This document shows, piece after piece, positions 6,927 through 16,155 of a stretch of DNA of 42,928 nt (position 1 is the first letter of the stretch; every line of letters starts with the position of its first letter). The position numbers and the translations under genes are program-made. The notes under the pieces are model-generated. The model was not told the DNA's origin. It worked only from the letters and a program-made list of their open reading frames with translations, and did no database searches. Source of the stretch: a virus; the IMG/VR virus record IMGVR_UViG_3300034118_000669, positions 1-42,928 of that record; one strand, 5' to 3'.

Positions 6927-8448
6927 GATGCTCGTGCTGGGCGGCAACCGCTCCGGCAAGTCGCTCTGCACGTTCGTGGAAGATGCTCGGGCTGTGTGCG
7001 GCAAAGACCCGCACGGGAAGTACCCAGAGAAGGACGGCATCCTCGCCATCGTTGGCAAGGACTGGAAGCACATCGGCCTCGTGGTCTACCCCATGCTGTT
7101 CATGGCTGGGGCGTTCAAGATCATCAAGGACGAGCAGACGGGCGAATGGCGGGCCTACAACCCAGTGACCGATGCGGCTCGCGAGCGGGAGGCCAAGCCG
7201 GCCCCGCCGCTGATCCCGCCCCGCATGGTGGCGAAGAAGTCGTGGATTCTGAAGTCCGCCCGCTACATCCAGTCCTGCACGCTGACGAACGGCTGGCAGA
7301 TCTACTTCTTCTCGTCGGAAGGCGAACCACCGCAGGGCTGGCAGGCGAACAGGGTCCACATCGACGAGGACGTGAACAACGGTGATGCGTGGGTTCCGGA
7401 AATGCAGGCCCGCCTCTCTGACCGCAGGGGCGTGTTCGCGTGGTCGGCCATGCCGCACAGCAAGAACGACTCGCTTCAGTCGCTTGCAGAGCGGGCCGAC
7501 AAGTTGGCGGAGGAGGGCGTCGAGAATCCGACCATCGTCAAGTTCCAACTCCGATTCCTGGACAACCCCCACATCCCAGATGACGAGAAGCGGAAGCGTA
7601 TCGAAGGCTGGGCGGCGCTTGGCGACGACGTGCTGCGGATGCGCAGCGAGGGCGAGTTCATCAGCGACTCGATCCTCTGCTACCCGACGTTTGCCATGCA
7701 CGTTCACGGCTACGACCGGACGGACCTGGAGAACCTGACAGTCCCGAACGACTGGTGCCGGTACGCCGCCATCGACCCTGGTCACGCCGTCACGTCGGTG
7801 CTGTTCGCCGCCGTGCCGCCCGACGAGTCGATGATGCTGGTCTACGACCAACTCTACATCCGCAACTGCAACGCCATCGTGTTTGGCGAGAAGATGGCGG
7901 AGAAGTGCAAGGGGCAGAACTTCTACGCCTTCCTCATCGACATGCACGGCGGCCGGCTCCGCGAGATCGGCTCGGGCCGCCTGCCGGTGGAACTGTACAC
8001 CGAGCAACTCAAGTCGCAGGGGGTGGCGAGCGAGACGACGGGGCACAGTTTCCTGGCGGGGTGCGACGACGTGCAGGCCCGCATGTCGGCCGTCCGCAAC
8101 TACCTCCACATCCGCCCAGATGGCAAGCCGATGCTGCGGGTGCTGCGGAACGCCGTCCCCGACCTGGAGCGGGAACTCAAGCGGTACAAGCACAAAACCC
8201 AGTTGGTGGGCGGCACCTACGTGGTCACGGACCAGCCGAACACGCGGGGGGAAGTCCACGCCTGCCAGTGTTTGGAGTATCTCTGCGCCTATCGACCTCG
8301 CTGGCACAAGCCTAAAGTCGATGTCGGCCCCGATCCCTGGTACGTCGATTGGATGCGGAAGCGCAAGAAGCGTCTCGCAGCCGATTCCGACGAGTTCATC
8401 TTTTTAGGCCCACAGTCAGGAGCGAAGTATGGAAGCCGAGTCCTTTAG
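6742..8448 (+). CDS. terL: Terminase large subunit
   Basis: ATG 6742 is preferred over GTG 6727 because GGAGGG (6729-6734) lies 7 nt before it. The 568-aa enzyme pumps DNA into the prohead and cuts it. The ATPase half shows Walker A GGNRSGKS at residues 67-74 and Walker B HIDEDV near 206, then the coupling-type SAMPHSKN. The nuclease half shows YAAIDPGHA near 345 and FLIDMHGG near 395, each with the expected metal-binding Asp, plus a late acidic/His segment (GEVHACQCLEYL). Length and order fit tailed-phage terminases. Its start lies inside the upstream frame for 185 bp, and its end overlaps the next gene by 20 bp. Confidence 0.92.
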   Translation: MSKSRRKPPQISPLPSVKRLGSFQQSELKEMQAELASRRIEALRLYRPTPKQEEIHQSRSSEMLVLGGNRSGKSLCTFVEDARAVCGKDPHGKYPEKDGILAIVGKDWKHIGLVVYPMLFMAGAFKIIKDEQTGEWRAYNPVTDAAREREAKPAPPLIPPRMVAKKSWILKSARYIQSCTLTNGWQIYFFSSEGEPPQGWQANRVHIDEDVNNGDAWVPEMQARLSDRRGVFAWSAMPHSKNDSLQSLAERADKLAEEGVENPTIVKFQLRFLDNPHIPDDEKRKRIEGWAALGDDVLRMRSEGEFISDSILCYPTFAMHVHGYDRTDLENLTVPNDWCRYAAIDPGHAVTSVLFAAVPPDESMMLVYDQLYIRNCNAIVFGEKMAEKCKGQNFYAFLIDMHGGRLREIGSGRLPVELYTEQLKSQGVASETTGHSFLAGCDDVQARMSAVRNYLHIRPDGKPMLRVLRNAVPDLERELKRYKHKTQLVGGTYVVTDQPNTRGEVHACQCLEYLCAYRPRWHKPKVDVGPDPWYVDWMRKRKKRLAADSDEFIFLGPQSGAKYGSRVL

Positions 8449-8788
8449 CCCGCCGCAGGTTCGCGTGGGCGACAGCGTGTACTGGTATCACGACCCCCTC
8501 AACTGCAACGAGCCGACGCTGGGCTGGATCGTGGAGCGTCCCGGCATCCTGACGGTCAGCATCCTGACCTTCTCTCCGAACACCGGGTTCCTGGAGCGTC
8601 CGTCCGTGCGGCACAAGGACGATCCCGGCTTGCAGGAGAACGCCGACTGGCGGCAGTGGGGCTGCTGGGACTTCACTCCGCAGTCCGCCCAGTTGCGAAA
8701 GTTGGACGGGCTCATGTCCCAGATTGCCAACCTGACGGAACAGGTTGCCCTTGCAAGGAAGCAAAACGGTGGAACCAAGAACGGGTGA
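8429..8788 (+). CDS. Small packaging/portal-region protein (119 aa)
   Basis: ATG 8429 lies inside the end of terL (20-bp overlap), behind AGGAGCGAAGT. The protein opens with a beta-rich, Trp-containing domain (VGDSVYWYHDP, GWIVERPG, WRQWGCWDF) that resembles a small barrel. It ends in a helical, coiled-coil-like tail LDGLMSQIANLTEQVALARK. The frame overlaps the portal start by 20 bp. Its place between terminase and portal suggests a role at the packaging vertex. I do not recognise a named family. Confidence 0.65.
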   Translation: MEAESFSPPQVRVGDSVYWYHDPLNCNEPTLGWIVERPGILTVSILTFSPNTGFLERPSVRHKDDPGLQENADWRQWGCWDFTPQSAQLRKLDGLMSQIANLTEQVALARKQNGGTKNG

Positions 8789-10787
8789 GGACGCCCTTCG
8801 CTCTCTGGCGACTGGGTGGCTCAAGAAGATCGAACTGTCTCTCAAGCACAAGCGTCCTTTCACGGAGGACGGGCGGGAGGCCATGTCGTTCTTTGACGGG
8901 CCGCACAACTGGTTCTGGAAGGACACCTACGCCCGCCACGAGTACGGCTACAACCGGACCATCGCCCCGCCCGCGTTTCGCATGCAGGTGAATCGCGTCT
9001 TTGAGGCGGTCAAGTTGTTCGGCTCCGTCATCTACCACCGCAATCCGGTGCGGACGGTGACGCCTGCCAAGTACCCGTTCGTCTCGCCGGAGGTGGTGGG
9101 CGTCATGGATGACCAGTCCATGATGGCGTACCAGCAGGCCGCTCAGGACACGATCCAGCGGACGGAGGTTCGCAAGGTCGCCGCCCTGCTCATGGAGCGG
9201 TATCTGAACTACACGCCCAACGAACTCGACCTCAAGACGCACAGTCGCCGCGTCGTGGACGAGGCAATCATCAAGGGCATGGGAGTGTGGTGGACCGAGA
9301 TGGTCACGCTTCCCGGATCGGACATCGGGATCGTGGGGTCGTTCGCGGACAGCGTGGACAACTTCACGATGGACCCGGACGCCACCGAGATCGAGGACAT
9401 TACGTGGTGCGCCCGGCGTTGCACGCACCCGATTGACGTTGTGGCCCGCCAGTACGGCCTGGATCGCGAGCAACTCAAGGGCCACCTGGACGGGGCCAAG
9501 CCGGTTGGCGACGGCGGGGACGCCCAAATCTTCTCGGAGGACGACCAGACATACAAGGGCCGCAAGGCTGGCAAGTCCAACGAACTGGTCACCTACTGGA
9601 AGATTTGGAGCAAGACGGGGCTGGGCGACCGCCTCAAGGACACGCCGAAGGAACTGATCGGCACCTTCGACGCCGTTGGCGACAACTGCTACATCGTCGT
9701 CTGTGAGGGCATCCCGTACCCGCTGAACATGCCGCCGTCTGCTCTTGAGGAGCAGGTCGATGAGGCGACCGGCATGCCGCCCGGCATGTTCCGGGCCGTG
9801 CAGTGGCCGATTCCGTTCTGGGCGGAGGCCAACGGTTGGCCGTTCGTGCATCTCGACTTCCACCGCAAGCCGGGCTACGTGTGGCCGATCAGCCACATCA
9901 AGCCGGGCATCGGGGAACTTCGGTTCCTCAACTTCGCGATGTCGTTCATCGCCCAGCGTGTCGCCACGAGTTGCGAGACGCTGCTGGGCGTGAGCAAGGC
10001 GGCGGACCAGGACATCAAGGATCAAATCCTGGCGCAGTCGGAAAAAGGCTTCAAGGTCGTGGAGATCAGCGAGACGCTCGGGCGGAGCGTCAACGACCTC
10101 ATCAGCGTCTTTCAGTTGCCGGAGGTGTCTCCGGAGTTGTGGCGCATCGTGGAGGCCGTTGCCCAGCAGTTCGACAAGCGGGTGGGCCTGACGGAACTCG
10201 CGTACGCAATGTCCTCCAGCCAGATACGGAGCGCCACAGAGGCGAACGTGAAGGCGGAGCAACTGAGCGTACGCCCGGACGACATGGCGAACCGGCTGGA
10301 GGACGCCATGAGCCTGCTGGCCCGCCGCGAGGCGTTGGCGGCTCGGTGGCTGCTGCGTCCGCAGGATGTCGATTCGATTGTCGGCCCGTTGGGGGCGGCG
10401 GCATGGGCGCAGCACGTCGCCAGCATGGACCCCGCATCGGTCGCTCGGGAGTTTGAGTACCGGGTGGAGTCTGGGTCGGCCCGCAAGCCCAACAAGGCGA
10501 CCCGCGTGGAGCAGATGCAGGCCGCCCTCCAGACGCTTGGGCCGATCCTGCAAGGGCTGGTTCCGATGGGGATGGTGGACCCGCTGAACGCCTTGATCTC
10601 GGACTGGGCGGACAGCCTGGACATCGACGCCAAGCCCTATCTGCTTCCGCCTCCCCCGCCGCCTCCTGCTCCGCCCCCGCCGGGCTCCCCTCCCGGCCCG
10701 CCGGCCGGGCCTGACGCTGCCGCCCCGCCTGGACCGCCGATGCCAGAATCCCCGCCCCCGCAAGTGCCGCCCGAGATGCAGCCGTAG
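8769..10787 (+). CDS. Portal protein
   Basis: GTG 8769 is chosen over TTG 8745 because AAGGAA (8755-8760) sits 8 nt upstream. The 672-aa product has the size and position of a podovirus-type portal, the dodecameric ring through which DNA enters and leaves the head. Visible features are an N-terminal helical part, a central region with repeated Trp and Asp/Gly turns, RFLNFAMSFIAQRVATS and a long C-terminal helical region (RRVEQMQ-like, LQTLGPILQG). From about residue 625 a run of prolines (LLPPPPPPPAPPPPG) forms a disordered tail, which is unusual for portals. Sequence-level match is moderate; context next to terL is strong. Confidence 0.82.
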   Translation: MEPRTGEDALRSLATGWLKKIELSLKHKRPFTEDGREAMSFFDGPHNWFWKDTYARHEYGYNRTIAPPAFRMQVNRVFEAVKLFGSVIYHRNPVRTVTPAKYPFVSPEVVGVMDDQSMMAYQQAAQDTIQRTEVRKVAALLMERYLNYTPNELDLKTHSRRVVDEAIIKGMGVWWTEMVTLPGSDIGIVGSFADSVDNFTMDPDATEIEDITWCARRCTHPIDVVARQYGLDREQLKGHLDGAKPVGDGGDAQIFSEDDQTYKGRKAGKSNELVTYWKIWSKTGLGDRLKDTPKELIGTFDAVGDNCYIVVCEGIPYPLNMPPSALEEQVDEATGMPPGMFRAVQWPIPFWAEANGWPFVHLDFHRKPGYVWPISHIKPGIGELRFLNFAMSFIAQRVATSCETLLGVSKAADQDIKDQILAQSEKGFKVVEISETLGRSVNDLISVFQLPEVSPELWRIVEAVAQQFDKRVGLTELAYAMSSSQIRSATEANVKAEQLSVRPDDMANRLEDAMSLLARREALAARWLLRPQDVDSIVGPLGAAAWAQHVASMDPASVAREFEYRVESGSARKPNKATRVEQMQAALQTLGPILQGLVPMGMVDPLNALISDWADSLDIDAKPYLLPPPPPPPAPPPPGSPPGPPAGPDAAAPPGPPMPESPPPQVPPEMQP

Positions 10788-10810
10788 GCGGACAAGAACC
10801 TATAGGTGCC

Positions 10811-11365
10811 ATGAAGACCACAGCCACACTTCCGCCAGAAATCGCTGCTGCCGGCTCAGACGTGCAGTCGCATTACCTGCGTCTCATCCAGGACGGGCAG
10901 ACGGAGCGGTTCGCCGCCATGTGTGCCCTGCGTCAGCCGCCTGGAACGCGGGGCAGCGACCGGGCGTTCATGCAGGGCCGTCTGGGGGGCGAATGGCTCA
11001 ACAACATTCCGCGAAAGCAGGCTGACTGGCTGATCCGGCAGGCCCAAGCCGCAGGCATCAGCACCGCCGGCAAGTTCTACATGGGCGGCATCGCGGACAA
11101 GAGGGGCCATCGCGATCCGGAGGCGTGGGTGGACTCGACCGCCGACATCCTCCGCGTTGCCAAGAAGCGCGACCTGGAGGTTCACGGCATTGTGGACTAC
11201 GTGCCACCGCAGAAGGCGCCGCCCAAGGAAGTGGACATCAACCCTCGCATCCTGCGTGAGCATGTCCGCGAGGAGATGAAGAAGAACCCGAAACTCAAGC
11301 GTGGCGAGGCCATCGAGAAGGTGAAGGACCGCATCGTGCCTCACTGGAAAAGGAAGAAGCAGTAA
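10811..11365 (+). CDS. Conserved-looking connector-region protein (184 aa)
   Basis: ATG 10811 follows a 23-bp gap after the portal. The 184-aa protein is soluble and mixed alpha/beta. It has RGSDRAFMQGRLGGEWLNN, then IRQAQAAGISTAGKFYMGGIADKRGHRD, and a basic C-terminus ending HWKRKKQ. The central YMGGIAD block looks conserved and recalls uncharacterised phage proteins next to portals. No catalytic residues are clear. Its stop overlaps the next ATG (TAATG), so the two are probably translated together. Function unknown; a structural or assembly role is likely from context. Confidence 0.65.
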   Translation: MKTTATLPPEIAAAGSDVQSHYLRLIQDGQTERFAAMCALRQPPGTRGSDRAFMQGRLGGEWLNNIPRKQADWLIRQAQAAGISTAGKFYMGGIADKRGHRDPEAWVDSTADILRVAKKRDLEVHGIVDYVPPQKAPPKEVDINPRILREHVREEMKKNPKLKRGEAIEKVKDRIVPHWKRKKQ

Positions 11366-11694
11366 TGCCGAACAAGATCGAACGGCTGAACTCCGTGACC
11401 GGGCAGTTCGTCGCCACTGCAAGTGCTGCCACGAGCCCCAAGATTCCGTTTGGGGCCGCTGCCGGTGGCGTCATCATGGTGGACGCCGTGTCCAGTGCCA
11501 CGACGATTACGTGGCATGTTGCCTTCGGGCAGGAACTCACGCCGGTGCCGCTCAATGCGGACGGCTCCGGTGTGACCACGACCATTGCGGCTGGCAATGC
11601 CTACGTGCTGCCGGATGCCCTGTTCGCGGCGCCGTTCATCGTGGCGGTCGTCAATGCTGGCACCGCGACGTTTCGCGTAAGCGTGAAGGGATAA
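11365..11694 (+). CDS. Small beta-rich structural protein (109 aa)
   Basis: ATG 11365 shares a base with the previous stop. The 109 residues are nearly all Ala, Gly, Thr and Val with few charges. They are predicted as alternating beta-strands, ending FIVAVVNAGTATFRVSVKG. Such proteins often form decoration, fibre-base or tail-spike parts in phages. It is one of a pair with the similar-sized, similarly composed gene at 11698. No named family is recognised. Confidence 0.62.
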   Translation: MPNKIERLNSVTGQFVATASAATSPKIPFGAAAGGVIMVDAVSSATTITWHVAFGQELTPVPLNADGSGVTTTIAAGNAYVLPDALFAAPFIVAVVNAGTATFRVSVKG

Positions 11695-11697
11695 CGC

Positions 11698-12066
11698 ATG
11701 GCTCCACCGAATCTCCTGCTCATCACGGCGATTTACGGCAACACGGCCCGTGCCAGTGTCGGCACGGGGTCTACGGTCCTGCTTTCGAATCCGGCAGGCA
11801 GCGGCAAAGTGCTGCGGGTCGTGAATGTGACGTTCACGAACGTCGATACGGCGGCTCGCACCGTGACGCTGAACCATCACAACGCGGCCAGTGGAGGCGG
11901 CACGTCGCACGCCATCGTGTCGGCCGAGAGCGTGCCGGCCAGCAGCCGCATCTCGCCGATCACCCGCAACGTCCCGCTCTACCTTGAGGAAGGCACGAGC
12001 CTCGCCGCCCTGGCAGGAACCGCAAACACCATCATGGCGGTGGTGGTCTACGAGGAGATTGCTTGA
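11698..12066 (+). CDS. Small beta-rich structural protein (122 aa)
   Basis: ATG 11698 lies 3 bp after the preceding stop. The protein is beta-rich with jelly-roll-like texture: VLRVVNVTFTNVD, ARTVTLNHH and VPLYLEEGTSLAALAG. This pattern is common in head fibres and small adhesin modules that wrap around a bound partner. Its TGA overlaps the next gene's ATG at 12066. It precedes the fibre genes, so a role at the head-tail vertex or fibre attachment is plausible. No exact family is claimed. Confidence 0.62.
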   Translation: MAPPNLLLITAIYGNTARASVGTGSTVLLSNPAGSGKVLRVVNVTFTNVDTAARTVTLNHHNAASGGGTSHAIVSAESVPASSRISPITRNVPLYLEEGTSLAALAGTANTIMAVVVYEEIA

Positions 12067-12281
12067 TGCCCACCATCGTGCTCAAGCAGAACTCCACTGC
12101 CGGACTGATGCCGGTGGCGAGCGAACTGGCTATTGGCGAGCCGGCGCTCAACACGGCTGACGGCAAACTCTATAGCAAGATGGCTGACGGAACGGTGCGC
12201 CCAATCGCCGGATCGGACAGTCCGACCAAGTTGGAAACGGCCCGCATGGCGTACGTGGCCTCGCTGCTGTCCGGAGGCTGA
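12066..12281 (+). CDS. Stand-alone fibre N-terminal-like domain (71 aa)
   Basis: ATG 12066 overlaps the previous TGA; TTG 12063 is possible but weaker. The product consists almost entirely of one short module, LAIGEPALNTADGKLYSKMADGT, which matches the pattern of major-tropism-determinant-type N-terminal domains (GE..Y.T..G.L..GDG). The same module opens the adhesin encoded 2 bp downstream. A helix with TKLETARMAYVASLLSG follows. It may trimerise and dock the large fibre to the tail, or be a duplicated remnant. Domain resemblance is from memory of the family pattern. Confidence 0.6.
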   Translation: MPTIVLKQNSTAGLMPVASELAIGEPALNTADGKLYSKMADGTVRPIAGSDSPTKLETARMAYVASLLSGG

Positions 12282-12282
12282 A

Positions 12283-15200
12283 ATGGCGCTCGTGCAACTG
12301 CAAGTCCGTTCGGACACCGCATCGGCCTGGACCGCTGCCAATCCGGTGCTGCTGGCCGGAGAGCCGGGCTTTGAGACGGACACCGGCAAACTCAAGATTG
12401 GCGACGGCGTTCGCAACTGGGCCACGCTGCCGTACACCTCCGGCGTGTCGCTGGCGAGCGTCGCGCCTCCTGCTACCGGCGCTGCGGCTGTCGGCACCAG
12501 CGGGCTGGCCGCAAGGGCGGACCACTCGCACGCCCTGCCTGCTGCCGTGTCGTGTACGACCCTGACGGTTTCGGGCGAAACCAACGTCGGCGGCACGCTG
12601 AACGTGACCGGTGAACTGCGGGGTGCGCCGCACAAGCACAGCACGAACGACATCACGGGGCTCACGGCCCTGGTGGTCTCAACGATCAACAGCACACTCA
12701 AGGCCGGCAGCAACGTCGCCCTGTCGTTTGACAGCGTGACCAACTCCCTGACGGTCAGCAGCACTGCCGCACAGACCGGCGGCGGTACTGCTGGCGTGAC
12801 CAGCATCAACGGGCAGACGGGTGCCGTGACGCTGGCCGTCCTGTCGGCGTCGGATGTCGTGAGTCAGATCACGACGGCGATCCAGACCATCGACGGGATT
12901 ACGGAAACCTACGACGCTAAGGCGGGCACGATTACGCTCGGCCTGTCCACCGTGTCCGGAGGCACCTACGGCGGCACGCCAACCACCAGCCCGCTGGCGT
13001 TCTTGGCCGTCCCGCAAAGCGCCACTGCATCCGCTGGCAGTGCGTCGTTTTCGGCTACGGCCACCGGCGGCACGGCCTCCATTGCCTACCAGTGGGAAGT
13101 GTCTACGGACAGCGGCGAGTCGTGGGCGAACGTCTCCGGTGCCACCTCCTCCTCGCTGTCGCTGACCTCGCTGACCGCCGCCGAACACGGTCGCCAGTAT
13201 CGCGTCCGCGCCACGTCGGGAACGGAGTCGATCTCTAGCCCGGCCGCTACGCTCACGACAGTCTCGCTGGCCATTACCTCGCAGCCCGCCGACGCTGCCG
13301 TGACGGTCTGGCAGTCGGTCAGTCTTTCCGTGACGGCTACGGCCGCAGGTGCCATCACCTATCAGTGGCAGGTCAGCACGAACTCTGGCTTTTCGTGGTC
13401 AGTCGCCAGCGGGACAGCGACGGCGGCCACCTACACATTCACGCCAAACGTGCCGCTTACGGGGACGCTCTACCGTGCAGCCGTCACGTCGGACGGGGCG
13501 ACTGTGTATTCTCGCGCGGCGCTGGTTACGGCCGCCGACCCGCCGTTGACCATCTCGCTCAATCCGGTCGATACCGTTGCGGCATCCTGCACGGCATCGC
13601 TGTCGTTTGACTTCGCCTACGCGGGAAGCGGCAGCGTGACAATGCAGTGGCAGCGGCGGGCCAATGCAACGTCGGCGTGGGTCGATGTCTCGGGAGCGAC
13701 CGGCAAGATTCTGACGCTCACGGGACTGATTGCCACCGACAGCGGCGCTCAGTACCGGGCGGGGGCAACGGTTGGCACCCGCACGGTGTACACCACTGTC
13801 GCCACGATCACCGTCCCGGCCCTGGCGATTGACGAGCAGCCGGAGAGCGTCACGGCGTTCGCCGGCGAGGCGATGTTCTCCATGTCATTTACGGGCGCCT
13901 GCGGGACGGCTGAGGTGCGATGGGAGGTTCGGCAGCCCACCGGAGCGACGTGGGCGATTGTGCCGGGCCAGACCTCCAACGTGCTTGCCTTGACTGGCCT
14001 GACGCGAGCGAACAGTGGGCAGGTGTATCGGGCTGTCGCGAGAGTCGGCACGCAGGTTGCGACCAGTAACGAAGCCACACTGACCGTCGAGAACGTCAGC
14101 GGATTCGCCGCGATGCCGCAGGACGCGACAGTTGCCTCCGGCGAAGAAGTGACGTTTTCCTACACGTGGTCCAACACTGCCGACAACACGAAGGCGTGGT
14201 GGGAGGTCAGTCGCGACAACGGCGTGACGTGGACCAATCGTCTGTGCAGCGAGTTTGCTGCGTGCAATGCCGAGACGCTCGTGTTCCGGCCGATGCCGAG
14301 CGACAGCGGCTCGCAGTACCGCGTGGTCGTCAAGGTGCTCTCGTCTGGGTTTGTCTATCGAAGCGAGCCGGCGCGACTGACGGTCAGCGGCACCGTGTCG
14401 GTGCAGCCGCTTGGGATCAGTTTGCAGCCCATGGCGATTGCCGGTGACGGAGCCGGTGGGCTCGTATTGACGGTCACGGCCGACACCACTGTGCCGCAGC
14501 GGTCGGCGCTCTGCTACGTGTCCACGAACAGCGGGGCGTCCTTCTCGCCGGCGTCGCTCCCGGTGACTGGTATGTACCGTGACGTAGCGTGCGGCGGCAG
14601 CACATGGCTTGCCATCTGTCCCATCACGGGCACTATCGCGTACAGCACGAATCGCGGCCGGGCGTGGCAGTCCGCCACAGTTGACGTGCCGTTTGGCGCC
14701 CTGCCAGACGCCAACAACAACGTCGCCAAAGCGTACATCGACCACCTGCCGGGCGCCCCGATCCCGTTCGTGGCGGCTACGCGGATGGGCGTGTACACAT
14801 CTCCGAACGGCATCGACTGGACCCGCCGCACGTCGCTGGCATCCACCACGAACCCCACAGAGTTTGGCGCTGAGACGCCCGTCACGTACGGTGGCGGCAA
14901 GTATCTCGTGGTTGGGCGGTCGGGCACATGGACCTCAACGGGCGGCGTCACATGGTCGCTGTCGGCACCAAAGGGCACGGCGCTGGTTGGGTCCGTGAAC
15001 CCATCGACCGGTGCCGTGACGCCCAGTTCGGCCGCTGTGAACGACAGCGCCATCTCGTTCGCCGGCGGTTGGTTTGTCGGCACCGGCGCCGGCTGGCTCG
15101 TCACCAGAAGCCAGTACACGACCGGCACGGCCGCGTTCTCTCTGAGCCACAACGGCCTCTCGTATTCGGTCGTCAGCCACCCCGTCCAGCCGTCTGGTGC

Positions 15201-16152
15201 TGTCCAGAACGGCCAGCCGCTCCAGGTTGGAGACGGTGTGTTTCGCGATGTGTGGGTAGGCAACTTGCCGCGCACTATTGGCGTGGCGGCCCTGTACCCG
15301 GCCGAAGATGCCGACACGTGGGTGTTGCCGACGACCGTCGCGCCGCTGTATCCGTCGCGAACCAATCGCAAGGGCAAGGGCGTGGCCTACGTGTCGCCCA
15401 ATCGAGTGGCCGTCGCTGGGCTGACGGCGCCGGATGTAGGCACGGGGGCGCAGCAAACAGCAGTCGCCATCCTCGATGCTCGCACGCCGTTCTCGGGCAC
15501 AGTGCCCAACGCCAGCGCCCCGTCGGCCCCACAGTCCTTTGTCGCCACCCCGCTGAACGGCTCAATCGCAGTGGCGTGGGCGGAACCGCTCGCCAGCGGC
15601 GGCCTGCCGATCACGTCCTACGTCCTGGAGCGCAAGTTGACCTCTGGCACGTCGTGGACAGCCGCCTCGCTCGCCACGCCCCTCGCAACCAGTGCCACGA
15701 TTTCCGGGCTGTCCAACGGCGTCTCCTACGACGTGAGGGTCGCGGCTGTCACCAGTGCCGGCACGGGCGTGTACGCCACCGCGTCGGCCACGCCAGCCCT
15801 GACTGCACCGCTGGCCCCGACCGGCCTGACGGCCACGCCCACCGGTCCTGCGAGTGGCTCGGTGACCAACACGCGGTACTCGCTGTCTTGGACGGCCCCG
15901 TCGTTCAACGGCGGAGCAACCATCACCGAATACGTCGTGCAGATGTCCACGCCGGGAGCCCTCAGTTTCCCGAGCGGCTGGGTGACCCTGCCGTACGGGT
16001 CGTACACGGTCACGCAGTCGGGCACGACCGCCACCGTGACGCCCTTCATTCGCAGTGCCAGTCGTCTGCGTGCGTCCTTCCGGGTGGCGGCGAGGAACAG
16101 TGTCGGCACCGGCCCGTTCAGCGCCGAGACAGGACTCGTGTCGCTCAACTAA
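12283..16152 (+). CDS. Receptor-binding fibre/adhesin with Ig, Asp-box and FN3 domains
   Basis: The start is ATG 12283 with GGAGG 6 nt before it; an upstream in-frame extension to 12133 overlaps the previous gene and lacks a ribosome site. The 1289-aa protein has an N-terminal tropism-determinant-like module (about 1-50, GEPGFETDTGKLKIGDG). A linker/fibre segment follows to 240 with a histidine-containing collar-like patch (DHSHALPAA). Five Ig-like domains follow at about 241-706, each with a strand-C Trp and a Tyr-x-Ala/Val ending. A propeller-like region to about 1080 carries Asp-box-type repeats (STNRGRAW, SPNGIDW, STGGVTW), and two fibronectin type III domains end the protein. This is a typical host-binding or glycan-binding tail fibre. 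Confidence 0.82.
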   Translation: MALVQLQVRSDTASAWTAANPVLLAGEPGFETDTGKLKIGDGVRNWATLPYTSGVSLASVAPPATGAAAVGTSGLAARADHSHALPAAVSCTTLTVSGETNVGGTLNVTGELRGAPHKHSTNDITGLTALVVSTINSTLKAGSNVALSFDSVTNSLTVSSTAAQTGGGTAGVTSINGQTGAVTLAVLSASDVVSQITTAIQTIDGITETYDAKAGTITLGLSTVSGGTYGGTPTTSPLAFLAVPQSATASAGSASFSATATGGTASIAYQWEVSTDSGESWANVSGATSSSLSLTSLTAAEHGRQYRVRATSGTESISSPAATLTTVSLAITSQPADAAVTVWQSVSLSVTATAAGAITYQWQVSTNSGFSWSVASGTATAATYTFTPNVPLTGTLYRAAVTSDGATVYSRAALVTAADPPLTISLNPVDTVAASCTASLSFDFAYAGSGSVTMQWQRRANATSAWVDVSGATGKILTLTGLIATDSGAQYRAGATVGTRTVYTTVATITVPALAIDEQPESVTAFAGEAMFSMSFTGACGTAEVRWEVRQPTGATWAIVPGQTSNVLALTGLTRANSGQVYRAVARVGTQVATSNEATLTVENVSGFAAMPQDATVASGEEVTFSYTWSNTADNTKAWWEVSRDNGVTWTNRLCSEFAACNAETLVFRPMPSDSGSQYRVVVKVLSSGFVYRSEPARLTVSGTVSVQPLGISLQPMAIAGDGAGGLVLTVTADTTVPQRSALCYVSTNSGASFSPASLPVTGMYRDVACGGSTWLAICPITGTIAYSTNRGRAWQSATVDVPFGALPDANNNVAKAYIDHLPGAPIPFVAATRMGVYTSPNGIDWTRRTSLASTTNPTEFGAETPVTYGGGKYLVVGRSGTWTSTGGVTWSLSAPKGTALVGSVNPSTGAVTPSSAAVNDSAISFAGGWFVGTGAGWLVTRSQYTTGTAAFSLSHNGLSYSVVSHPVQPSGAVQNGQPLQVGDGVFRDVWVGNLPRTIGVAALYPAEDADTWVLPTTVAPLYPSRTNRKGKGVAYVSPNRVAVAGLTAPDVGTGAQQTAVAILDARTPFSGTVPNASAPSAPQSFVATPLNGSIAVAWAEPLASGGLPITSYVLERKLTSGTSWTAASLATPLATSATISGLSNGVSYDVRVAAVTSAGTGVYATASATPALTAPLAPTGLTATPTGPASGSVTNTRYSLSWTAPSFNGGATITEYVVQMSTPGALSFPSGWVTLPYGSYTVTQSGTTATVTPFIRSASRLRASFRVAARNSVGTGPFSAETGLVSLN

Positions 16153-16155
16153 GCC

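Noticed and set aside
8712-10763. Very long minus-strand frame over the portal gene
   Set aside because: It is a GC-rich shadow in Arg/Gly/His/Val-rich composition, lies wholly over a recognisable portal, and lacks a ribosome site. The same holds for minus frames at 6751-8307, 17526-19046 and 28234-30051.
12133-12282. Upstream extension of the fibre gene
   Set aside because: It overlaps the 12066 gene out of frame, is Arg/Cys-rich, and lacks a ribosome site, whereas ATG 12283 has GGAGG.
12066-16152. Diversity-generating retroelement target
   Set aside because: The N-terminal module recalls the tropism determinant, but no reverse transcriptase, template repeat or adenine-variable C-type lectin end is present.
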